Assembly (NCBI GenBank): GCA_016931575.1
Contig: JAFGEO010000035.1
Coordinates: 1-64,000 of the forward strand
DNA from: Bacteroidales bacterium
GTDB taxonomy: Bacteria; Bacteroidota; Bacteroidia; Bacteroidales; UBA10428
Direction: 5' to 3'
DNA: 64,000 nt
The notes under the pieces were generated by a model. It was given only the letters and a program-made list of their open reading frames with translations, searched no databases and had not been told where the DNA came from. Below, piece after piece: positions 19,686 to 27,611 of the stretch. The number at the start of each line of letters is the position of its first letter. The stretch's first letter is position 1. The position numbers were made by a program, and so were the translations under genes.

Positions 19686-22103
19686 TTATTGATGGATGAC
19701 GATCTCTGTCATAAAGGATCCGTCCCTGAACTGGCATTTTACCAGGTAGGTCCCGGCAGGAAGTGAAGCAATATCCAGGGTGATCTCATCAGAGTCTGCC
19801 TGTATTTCCTGCACTACCTGCCCGATAAGGGAGACGAGCTGAATTCTGAATATAGGTCGGTCTGCACTGATTTTCAGCATGCCGCTGGCAGGATTCGGAA
19901 AGATTCTGAGCTCAGAAATTTGGGACTCTTCCAAGGGGCTCAGCTCATAGGGAGACAGGATGGCAATGCCAAACATCCTGGTATTGACCATGGCCTGATC
20001 CTCAGCAGGCAATTGACCGGCTTCGGCATCGTCCAGGTCCCACGCAGCCTGTGTGATCAGTTCCCTTCCGGGAGGCGTTCCGGCATCCAGGTCGTTGACC
20101 GTAACATCAAAGCCGATAACAGGCAGGTAATCTTCCATGTCAGAGATACTCGCCCCGGTTGCCAGGGCACAGGTCCAGGGGATGGCCGCTTCCAGCCTCC
20201 ATCCGGCCCCATCGGGAAGGTCGGCCAGGGAATAGAGGAAATCAGATGCCGCGGCCCGACCGGTGGCTTGTACTTCATTGCTGCCCCTGCAAAAGCGTAT
20301 CATGGCCGTACTGTTTGTACGGTAATCGCTTTCCCGGCAGAAGGTATCCAGGTCGAGGTATACCTCGAGGTTATCATAGTATTCAGGATTGCTCAGACCG
20401 CTGCTCCAGCTTTGCTCCACATCATCGTATAGTTCGGCATAGAGGTAGAGGTATTCCGGATCCCAGGCTGTGCGGAAGCGGGTTTTCATATCGGCATCTC
20501 CGAAGTAGTCAGTATCATTAAAAACAGTTAGTTGCTGCGGGTAGCTCCAGAAAGCTTCGGCATCGTTTGCATCGGCTGTAAATGTGCCGAACTTAATCGG
20601 GATATCCATATCGCGCAGGGGTTGCCTGTAAGGCAGACCGGCAGGCTCGGGATTTGTACCAGAGGGTTCTCCGATCAGGTCGATGATCCCGAAAACATGC
20701 GTATTATTCCAGGCCATGTCCTCTGTACCGTCCAGACCGTCAGCATCCCAGGCCGATTGGGCATCGCGGTTCCCGACAGCCGGGTCACCGTCTGAATTAT
20801 CAGAATCGGCAAAGTTCACATCGAAACCCATCCGGTTGTTGATGAAATACTGTATGTCATCGGGAAGCCAGCCCTCCGGCAAAACGCAGCTCCAGGGAAT
20901 ACCTGTCTCCACAACCCATCCACCGGCTGTATTTTCCCAGTAATAAAGAAAATCTGGTGCACCGGCCCTTCCGGTGGTTTCCACCTGGTTGAGTCCCCGG
21001 GAAAACCTAAGCTGAACCGTATTCTCGTCATACTCGGTACTTCCCATGACCGTATCAAGATCGATGAAGAGTTCGATATTGTCAAACATCCAGACATCCG
21101 CGAGTCCTTGCTGATAAGAATGGTTAACATCATCGCTGATCTCCGCAAAGAAATACAGGTATTCCATATCCCAGCAAAGCCGGAATTCTGCATCGAAGTC
21201 GCTGCTCCCGCTATAACCCCAGGTGCTGAACAAGGAAACATCCTGAGTGCTGCCCCAGGAGTCCTCATCTGCCAAACCATCAAAAATGATGGCACCAGTG
21301 CGGGCAGGGACCGAAAAGGTCCGGACAGGATCCGTATAGGGAATAGCCGGAGGGTAGGTTTCTGTCAGGAGTTCTACGATGCCAAAAACTGAAGTATTGT
21401 TCCATGCCAGGTCCTCGGTTCCGTTACCCCCATCCAGGTCCCAGCTTGCCTGTGCGTCACGGTTCCCAACCGCATAATTACCATCGCTGTTATCGGAGTC
21501 TGCAAAATTAACGTCAAAGCCCATGACATTATCAACATAGTCATGAATATCTTCCGGCAGCGATCCTGCCGGCATCACACAGGTCCATGGGATCCCTGCT
21601 TCCACGATCCAGCCATCCCCCGCTGCATGTTCCTTATAGTGATAAAGAAAATCTGCGGCATCAGCCCTGCCCGACTGCAGAGCGTAATCCAGCCCCCGGT
21701 TGAAGCGAAGCTGGATAGTCCGGTCATCGTAACCCGTTGAATTGAAATTAATTGTGTCCAGATCAAAGTATATCTCAATGTTATCAAACATCCACTCGTC
21801 AGCATAGGAAATATCGAAGCTATGGTTATAATCGTCGGTAATGTCAGCGAAAAAATAGAGGTAATCTTCATCCCAGCAGAGTCTGAAATACCCACTGAAA
21901 TCGGCAACACCTGACCACCCTGCAGAATTAAAGAGCGTAAAATCAATAGCCTGTCCCCAGGAACCCTCCACATCATTTCCATCCATGTTCATTACCTCAT
22001 TACAGGGTAATATCTCCATATAACGAACGGGGGACACATAGGGTACTGCATAGATACTAATAGAGATAGTGATCAGGACAATCATGTAAAAGCACTTCTT
22101 CAT
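19686..22103 (-). CDS. secreted protein with three CBM9-like domains and a T9SS sorting domain
   Basis: 805 residues. A signal peptide (ending near IYAVPY) precedes three tandem domains of about 225 residues each (roughly 35-245, 265-480, 500-715). Each repeats FRLCWDxxYLYFFAxIxDD, a WMFDNIExxxDLDT-like strand and a VETGIPWSCVLPEG-like strand. This is the carbohydrate-binding family 9-like (DOMON-type) fold also found in periplasmic and secreted sugar-binding proteins. The C-terminal 80 residues (IFPNPASGMLKI to the end, with LPAGTYLVK) are a type A T9SS sorting domain, so export to the cell surface or medium is expected. No catalytic domain is recognisable. Ligand unknown. Confidence 0.82.
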   Translation of the reverse strand: MKKCFYMIVLITISISIYAVPYVSPVRYMEILPCNEVMNMDGNDVEGSWGQAIDFTLFNSAGWSGVADFSGYFRLCWDEDYLYFFADITDDYNHSFDISYADEWMFDNIEIYFDLDTINFNSTGYDDRTIQLRFNRGLDYALQSGRADAADFLYHYKEHAAGDGWIVEAGIPWTCVMPAGSLPEDIHDYVDNVMGFDVNFADSDNSDGNYAVGNRDAQASWDLDGGNGTEDLAWNNTSVFGIVELLTETYPPAIPYTDPVRTFSVPARTGAIIFDGLADEDSWGSTQDVSLFSTWGYSGSSDFDAEFRLCWDMEYLYFFAEISDDVNHSYQQGLADVWMFDNIELFIDLDTVMGSTEYDENTVQLRFSRGLNQVETTGRAGAPDFLYYWENTAGGWVVETGIPWSCVLPEGWLPDDIQYFINNRMGFDVNFADSDNSDGDPAVGNRDAQSAWDADGLDGTEDMAWNNTHVFGIIDLIGEPSGTNPEPAGLPYRQPLRDMDIPIKFGTFTADANDAEAFWSYPQQLTVFNDTDYFGDADMKTRFRTAWDPEYLYLYAELYDDVEQSWSSGLSNPEYYDNLEVYLDLDTFCRESDYRTNSTAMIRFCRGSNEVQATGRAAASDFLYSLADLPDGAGWRLEAAIPWTCALATGASISDMEDYLPVIGFDVTVNDLDAGTPPGRELITQAAWDLDDAEAGQLPAEDQAMVNTRMFGIAILSPYELSPLEESQISELRIFPNPASGMLKISADRPIFRIQLVSLIGQVVQEIQADSDEITLDIASLPAGTYLVKCQFRDGSFMTEIVIHQ

Positions 22104-22241
22104 ACCAGGTATTTTACAGTAAAAAATAAAGATAATGAGTATACGTGATATATTGAAATGGTTACGGGAAGTCAGTGAAATGTATTCTGATGTATCTTTC
22201 TGAATTTACAGTTTAACCTGGTCTGAAGACTATGCTTATCA

Positions 22242-22275
22242 AAAAAAAGCGCAGCCGGAATGACTACGCTTTTTC
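22242..22275 (-). terminator. intrinsic terminator of the GPH symporter gene
   Basis: On the minus strand AAAAAGCGTAG pairs with CTGCGCTTTTT (one G-U), followed by eight T. It lies about 20 nt past the symporter stop and upstream of the CBM9-like gene, so the two minus-strand genes are transcribed separately. Confidence 0.82.
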
Positions 22276-22294
22276 ACTTTACTATTAAATTGTA

Positions 22295-23707
22295 CTATGC
22301 TTTTGCCTGACGGCGTTCTTCAAGTTCGTTTTGGATCTGATTTTCCATGTCTGGAGTAATGGTGTAGAAAAACAGAAGAATTGCTGCGATTAAGAATAAG
22401 GTTCCCGGGAAAACCGTCGCACCCAACCTGAAACCAACAGTCTTGTATGTTTCAGTATCTCCGATCTGGAAGTGATTCATGATCATGGTTGCTGATGCCA
22501 GGCCAACTCCCAATCCCATCTTCAGGGCAAAACTAACACCTGCAAATACTACTCCCGTTGAGCGACGCTTGAATTTCCAAACAGCAAAGTCAGCCACATC
22601 ACCCAGCATTGACCAAAGGATCGGTACGGTAAGTCCAAAGCTCAACGACTGAAAAATATTAATTACAATGGCCAGGAAAGGTGAAGAAGAAGGAGAAATA
22701 TACATGAGCAAATTGAAGCCTGCTGCCAGGATCAATCCAATAATGTAGGTGTACTTCTTGCCAATCCTGATTGAAAGAGGTTTTGAGATAACAATACCAA
22801 GAATGGTAAAGGCCATACCCACCATATTAAACAATTCAAAAGCCTTTTCACGGGGTGCTTCAAGATTATCATTATAGCCTATTTTACTCAGAAAATCCTG
22901 CGTCCCATCCATGATGAGGTATTTGTCAAAATACTGATAAACCATATTGCCACGCAGACAGAGAACCCAGAATACAATGAATGTGGATAGAAACATAATT
23001 ATCCACGACCGGCTTCTGATAAGGTCCTTAAGTGCATCCCTAAATCCAGACTCTTCCTCCTTGGCAGGGGTAATACGCTCCTTGGTGGAAAGGAAAGCTA
23101 TTAAATGAAAAACTATCGCAACAACTGCAAATATCCCAATTGCCATTCTCCAACCGTGAGCATCTGAATGTCCTTTGGCAAAACTGGTTTTGATTGTCAG
23201 CAGAAATCCCTGAATCACGAAGGAACAAGCCATGGCAACTACCTGACGGTATGAAGCAATACTGGTACGTTCCTGGGTATCTCCTGTGAGCACACCACTC
23301 AAGGCAGAATAAGGGGTGTTATTGACCGAATAGATGGTCATCATCAGAATGTAGGTGGCATAGGCATAAACCAGCTTTGCTCCCTCACTTTCAAAATTCG
23401 GTGTAAGGAAAGTCAGGTAAAAAAGTACCCCGAAAGGAACAGAGGACCAGAGGATCCAGGGACGGAATTTACCCCACCGGGTTTTTGTTTTATCAGCTAT
23501 CATCCCCATGAAGGGATCAAAAATCCCATTCCAGATAAGAGCAACCATGAACAATGTCGTTGCTCTGCTGTTTCCCAGTTTCAGTACTTCTGTGAAATAG
23601 GTTACCTGAAACATCATGATAGTCTGGAAGAAGAAATTAGCGGCTCCGTCCCCAAGACTATAACCAAGTTTTTCCTTAAAGGAAAGTTTTGTTACACCTG
23701 TTGCCAT
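22295..23707 (-). CDS. GPH-family sugar:cation symporter (MFS)
   Basis: 470 residues with about 12 hydrophobic segments. The N-terminus (FKEKLGYSLGDGAANFFFQ) and the GxxADKTKTRWGKFRPWILW loop are hallmarks of the glycoside-pentoside-hexuronide symporters (MelB/LacS/XynB type). It imports a sugar, glycoside or uronide with H+ or Na+ across the inner membrane. The pectin/arabinan enzymes elsewhere in the window make a pentose or uronide plausible, but this is inference. It has its own terminator and a hairpin in its upstream region. Confidence 0.88.
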   Translation of the reverse strand: MATGVTKLSFKEKLGYSLGDGAANFFFQTIMMFQVTYFTEVLKLGNSRATTLFMVALIWNGIFDPFMGMIADKTKTRWGKFRPWILWSSVPFGVLFYLTFLTPNFESEGAKLVYAYATYILMMTIYSVNNTPYSALSGVLTGDTQERTSIASYRQVVAMACSFVIQGFLLTIKTSFAKGHSDAHGWRMAIGIFAVVAIVFHLIAFLSTKERITPAKEEESGFRDALKDLIRSRSWIIMFLSTFIVFWVLCLRGNMVYQYFDKYLIMDGTQDFLSKIGYNDNLEAPREKAFELFNMVGMAFTILGIVISKPLSIRIGKKYTYIIGLILAAGFNLLMYISPSSSPFLAIVINIFQSLSFGLTVPILWSMLGDVADFAVWKFKRRSTGVVFAGVSFALKMGLGVGLASATMIMNHFQIGDTETYKTVGFRLGATVFPGTLFLIAAILLFFYTITPDMENQIQNELEERRQAKA

Positions 23708-23774
23708 ATGAATAAGATTAGAAACGAGTTAAGTTAAGTATGGCGTGAAATTAAAAAAAAATATGAGAGTACCG

Positions 23775-23802
23775 TGACTTTTGCAGAGAAAAAGTCATTT
23801 TT
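23775..23802 (+). other. hairpin with plus-side T-run between two minus-strand genes
   Basis: TGACTTTT (23775-23782) pairs with AAAAGTCA (23790-23797), followed by TTTTT on the plus strand. As a terminator it would face away from both neighbours. As a 5' leader element it would sit about 70-90 nt upstream of the symporter start. Confidence 0.35.
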
Positions 23803-23858
23803 ACTATAAGTATCCTCAGGGATATAGCTGAAAAGCTAATCACGTAGATCGCAGGTAC

Positions 23859-25151
23859 TTACTTATCCAGGTCGCAACAAGCCTGATACAGGTTTTCAAC
23901 CAATTCGTTCAGTTTTCCGGTGGGCGTAGCCGAAAAGGCAAGCCGGATCACATTCCCGAAAACAATAACTCCTGTGCTGTATTTCTCAAGAAGGTGCTGC
24001 CGGATGTTTTCTGCTTCAAGCCCTGGTTTGATCACCACGCACATAAAATATCCCGAGTTGAATGGCAGTGCCTCGAAATACTTTCCGTAAGCCTCATTTT
24101 TAAAAGCATCTTTCAGAATTGCATAGCGCGTCTTAAGCAACTCATACTTTTTCTTTTTTGTTGCTTCGTAGGAATCGCTCAGGTAAACATTCAGCAGGAG
24201 GGTTTGCGAAAGATGGCTGATGTTGGAAATGTTACCACGAATGGCACCAGCTGTTTTAGCCTCCAGGGCTTCATACAGTTCGGGCGTCCCCCCCTTGATC
24301 CCATAGGTGATAAATCCTACGCGGAAACCCCAGACATAATCCTCCTTCGTTGGACCATCCAGTTTAACCGCCAATACGTTTTCATGCATATTCGCCAGCT
24401 TCACGAAAATGGATTCCGGAAAGACATGTTCACCATACACCAGGCCGAAGTATGCATCATCGATAACGACAACGACTTTCTTCCCGGCATTTGCAAGCTT
24501 TTCGATTTCCCCGGTAATCAGTTCAACCTCGCTGGTGAGCGGTGTATATCCGGAAGGATTGTTCGGAAAGTTGAGCAGGAGGATAACTTTTTCCTGTTTC
24601 AGGGAAGAAAGTTTCCTTGCAAAGGCGCTTGTATCGAAGCCTCCCTCATTAAAAAGATTAAAGGTGTCGATGGATGCACCGTATCCGTTGCTGAAGATAA
24701 GGTCGTAATTCTCCCAGTACAAGTCAGAAAGGATCACCGTATCTTCAGGATCAGTAAACAGGTAGGCTGCCATGCTGAGGCCATGGGTAAGCCCGTTGGT
24801 GGCAATCGGCTTGCTAATAGCCAGGTCTCCTAACGTGGGATTCTTCTTATAGATGAACTCCTTCCATGTATCACGAATCCCAGGCAAACCGTAGCTTGGT
24901 GCATAGGGGAAAACATTCTGAATGGGGACATTCAGCATGCTTTCAAACTCCTCGAGGTGCATTGAGGAACCGTCGTCCTCGCGAGCTTCACCAATGGTAG
25001 CATTGATATTTTTACCACGCGCCTGTGCAGCCTGTGAAAGAATTCCCTGCTTAGGGAAAAAAATGCTTTTCCCTTTGTCGGAGAGCATTTCCAATACACC
25101 CGGGTTCAGTTTTTCAATGATCTTGTTCAGTGCCTGTGCTTGTACATCCAT
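23859..25151 (-). CDS. PLP-dependent class I/II aminotransferase
   Basis: 430 residues from MDVQAQALNKIIEKLNPGV; an ATG nine codons upstream also exists. Fold type I features are present: YAPSYGLPGIRDTW, NGLTHGLSMAAYL, LNFPNNPSGYTPL and IDDAYFGLVYGE. The PLP lysine sits in GPTKEDYVWGFRVGF, keeping the K-x5-G-x-R-x-G spacing of the family. It is divergent from the outer-membrane protein gene at 25429 and has no obvious partner, so the amino donor and pathway cannot be assigned. Confidence 0.88.
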   Translation of the reverse strand: MDVQAQALNKIIEKLNPGVLEMLSDKGKSIFFPKQGILSQAAQARGKNINATIGEAREDDGSSMHLEEFESMLNVPIQNVFPYAPSYGLPGIRDTWKEFIYKKNPTLGDLAISKPIATNGLTHGLSMAAYLFTDPEDTVILSDLYWENYDLIFSNGYGASIDTFNLFNEGGFDTSAFARKLSSLKQEKVILLLNFPNNPSGYTPLTSEVELITGEIEKLANAGKKVVVVIDDAYFGLVYGEHVFPESIFVKLANMHENVLAVKLDGPTKEDYVWGFRVGFITYGIKGGTPELYEALEAKTAGAIRGNISNISHLSQTLLLNVYLSDSYEATKKKKYELLKTRYAILKDAFKNEAYGKYFEALPFNSGYFMCVVIKPGLEAENIRQHLLEKYSTGVIVFGNVIRLAFSATPTGKLNELVENLYQACCDLDK

Positions 25152-25305
25152 ATTTTTATGTTTTATAACATGTTTCAAGAATGCTAAAATAGAGAATTAT
25201 CCTGAAAAAATCGAGGCGGTTTCAGCGAGTGTTGTGGCTTGTTGAAAAGTATTTAATGGGAGTCAGTATGCTGTAAGTTTGGGATTTATTCTGATCCAGG
25301 CTTTG

Positions 25306-25333
25306 AAGAGATGCCCAAATTCGGCGTCTCTTT
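25306..25333. other. stem-loop in the divergent spacer
   Basis: AAGAGATGCC (25306-25315) pairs with GGCGTCTCTT (25323-25332) with one G-U pair and a 7-nt loop, followed by a few T then A-rich sequence. It lies in the 5' leader region of the gene at 25429. It looks terminator-like but there is no gene for it to end. Confidence 0.45.
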
Positions 25334-25428
25334 AAAAAACGAGCAGGAAACAGGAATGAACAAGCACAATAAAATAAATATCCGAATAGACCGTTAACTA
25401 AGAAACTCAATCTTTAATTTAAAACCTC

Positions 25429-26163
25429 ATGAAAGCCCTACCCCTCTTTTTTTCCCTTTTATGTTTATCCTTTTTCGGTAATGCCAATGCCCAGGATGAA
25501 AAACAGCAAACGGTTTTTCTGAATTTTGGACTAAATACCTGTTATGAGCATGTTATTGATCACACGTATATAGGAATATTAACTGAGCTTGACGCCTATA
25601 TGTATGATCAGACGCGTCTGGAAACGGGGCTTTTTTCGATAGGCCTGGAATTTCAGCCCGGAAAGACGCTGTCACATGAGCTGGAGCTCATGCCCCTCTA
25701 TATTTCCAGGGATAATAACCTGGAATACCAGGAGTATGATTCTCAACCTGATGAACCCATGGTAACCGGGGGCGAGACCACCACCTTCCTGAAAACTTAC
25801 CTCCGCTACCAGGCCAGCTATTATTTCCTTCCGGAGAAAATACTTAGTCCATCGGTGGGATTGTCAGCACAGCTTTTCTATGATTACCTGAGTACGATCC
25901 CGAAAACCACGGAGGACTTTCCATACCGCGAGTATGCCCTGGGGGTTCGTCTGGCACTTGTACCCGGAATCAGGGTGAGGCTCAATGACATTCTTGCTTT
26001 TGATCTCGATGTGCCCCTTGCCCTGGGGCAGGTGAACCTTGACAGGAGAAGGTATGATAATCCGCTGATTCCTCTTTCCGAGCGGAATATCTCCAAAACA
26101 GAGGCGGAATTTCTACCAGTCAGCTACATCTTTCGCGCAGGAATTTCCTGCAAAATCCGTTGA
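25429..26163 (+). CDS. secreted hypothetical protein, possible outer-membrane beta-barrel
   Basis: 244 residues. A clear signal peptide (MKALPLFFSLLCLSFFGNANAQ) is followed by alternating hydrophobic/polar strands (ETGLFSIGLEF, SPSVGLSAQLFYDYL, YALGVRLALVPGIRVRL, YIFRAGISCKIR). That pattern, ending in a strand with terminal Arg, resembles an outer-membrane beta-barrel. I do not recognise a named family. It is followed 85 bp later by the Ntn hydrolase gene on the same strand. Confidence 0.6.
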   Translation: MKALPLFFSLLCLSFFGNANAQDEKQQTVFLNFGLNTCYEHVIDHTYIGILTELDAYMYDQTRLETGLFSIGLEFQPGKTLSHELELMPLYISRDNNLEYQEYDSQPDEPMVTGGETTTFLKTYLRYQASYYFLPEKILSPSVGLSAQLFYDYLSTIPKTTEDFPYREYALGVRLALVPGIRVRLNDILAFDLDVPLALGQVNLDRRRYDNPLIPLSERNISKTEAEFLPVSYIFRAGISCKIR

Positions 26164-26248
26164 CTTTTGGTTATACTTGCATAATAAATAACCGTGGCGC
26201 ATCTCTCGTCTCCTCGGAAAAGTCCGGATTTCAAACCATAAGCTACAC

Positions 26249-27316
26249 ATGAAGACAATTATTAAAACACTCGTACTGGTCAGTATCTCCCTTTCTCTGG
26301 CAATAGGTGCCAGGGCCTGCACTACCTTCTGCCTCTCAGATTCAACGCACCTGGTTTTCGGGCGGAATTATGACTTCCCAACAGGGTATGGCCTGGTGGT
26401 TATCAACAAAAGGAACGTCAAAAAAACTACTGCTATGCTGCGGCCCCCTGAAAAAACCATGGAGTGGACCTCGAAGTATGGCAGCATCACGTTTAACCAG
26501 ATCGGGCAGGAATTCCCCCATGGAGGTATCAATGAAAAGGGACTGGTGATTGAGATGATGTGGCTTGAAGGAACAAGGTATCCGGAGGCCGACGAGCGCT
26601 ATGGTCTGACGGAACTTCAGTGGATACAATACCAGCTTGATAATGCAGCCAGTGTGGAAGAAGTGCTGGCGAGCAGAGAATGGCTCAGGATTTCCAACCA
26701 ATCCACCGCGCCGCTTCATTTTCTGGTATGCGATGCAAACGGAAATACGGCAAGCATTGAGTATATCGAAGGGAAGATGGTATTCCATCGTGGCGAAGAC
26801 CTCCCCCTACGCGTACTGAGTAATGACATGTATGGCGAAAGCCTGAAATACACGGAAAGCCGCTCTGAATCCGGCGGAAAGAAAAACACCCCCTGGACAA
26901 GCAGTTCTCCGGACCGCTTTGCCAGAGCTGCCTATATGATTAAAAACTACGAAGATGAAGACATCATCGACTATTCATTTGATATTTTGAAAGCGGTAAG
27001 TCAGGGCTCCTACACACACTGGAGCATAGTCTATGACATTTCAAACCTAAGCATCAACTACCGCACCCTGCCAAACCAGGAAATCCGCTCCCTCAGCCTG
27101 GAAGATTTTGATTTTTCCTGTGGGTCACCTGCGCTGTATGTTGATATCAACGAAAATATCCCGGATATTGAAAGGGCATTCCGGCCCTGCAACTACCAAA
27201 CCAACAGGGACCTGTTGGAAAATGTATGCAACAATGTGAAATTTCTTAGTCAGATGCCTCCCGAAGCCCGTGATATGACTGCTAACTATCCGGAAACAAC
27301 AAGCTGTGCTCCCTGA
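26249..27316 (+). CDS. secreted linear amide C-N hydrolase (choloylglycine hydrolase/penicillin V acylase family)
   Basis: 355 residues. The signal peptide ends ...GARA and the next residue is Cys24 in CTTFCL, so signal cleavage itself would expose the N-terminal nucleophile of this Ntn-hydrolase family. FGRNYDF carries the conserved Arg and Asp of the active site, and FNQIGQEFPHGGINEKGLVIEM and LHFLVCDANGNTASIEY are further family blocks. Family members cleave bile-salt amides, penicillin V or N-acyl homoserine lactones; the substrate here cannot be told. It lies in the periplasm or outside. Two tandem palindromes follow directly after its stop. Confidence 0.88.
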   Translation: MKTIIKTLVLVSISLSLAIGARACTTFCLSDSTHLVFGRNYDFPTGYGLVVINKRNVKKTTAMLRPPEKTMEWTSKYGSITFNQIGQEFPHGGINEKGLVIEMMWLEGTRYPEADERYGLTELQWIQYQLDNAASVEEVLASREWLRISNQSTAPLHFLVCDANGNTASIEYIEGKMVFHRGEDLPLRVLSNDMYGESLKYTESRSESGGKKNTPWTSSSPDRFARAAYMIKNYEDEDIIDYSFDILKAVSQGSYTHWSIVYDISNLSINYRTLPNQEIRSLSLEDFDFSCGSPALYVDINENIPDIERAFRPCNYQTNRDLLENVCNNVKFLSQMPPEARDMTANYPETTSCAP

Positions 27317-27322
27317 CCATTT

Positions 27323-27360
27323 TTTAAGTATACTTAAATTATTTTTTAAGCATGCTTAAA
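27323..27360. promoter_or_regulatory. two tandem 16-bp palindromes, probable operator pair
   Basis: TTTAAGTATACTTAAA (27323-27338) and TTTAAGCATGCTTAAA (27345-27360) are both perfect palindromes with the shared form TTTAAGYATRCTTAAA. Their centres are 22 bp apart, two helical turns, as expected for two dimers binding the same face. They lie about 250 bp upstream of the pectate lyase. The regulator is unknown. The rest of 27361-27611 shows nothing I can name. Confidence 0.6.
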
Positions 27361-27611
27361 TTTTCGTTGCGTTTGCTTTAGGGTACTGAGTTAGTCGCGC
27401 CAATAAATATATTGTTTAGCCACGAACCTCTTTAGAGCTCAACGAAGATAATTTCACCAACCGACCAAAGGGAGCTTACCGAAGGCAATTTGCACGAATG
27501 GAAACCCATCTGGAAAATCCTTTCCTCCGAATCCATCTATTGCCTTCCTTCCCGCTTTCTCTTCTAAGATATTATCCGTAATTTCAAGGCCTTAACCAGA
27601 ATAAGTGGGTA

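Noticed and set aside
19920-20432. 170-codon plus-strand open frame
   Set aside because: Antisense to the CBM9-like repeats, and similar shadows recur in the other repeats.
23994-24833. 279-codon plus-strand open frame opposite the aminotransferase
   Set aside because: Fully antisense to a clear PLP aminotransferase with all motifs; no recognisable domain in the opposite frame.
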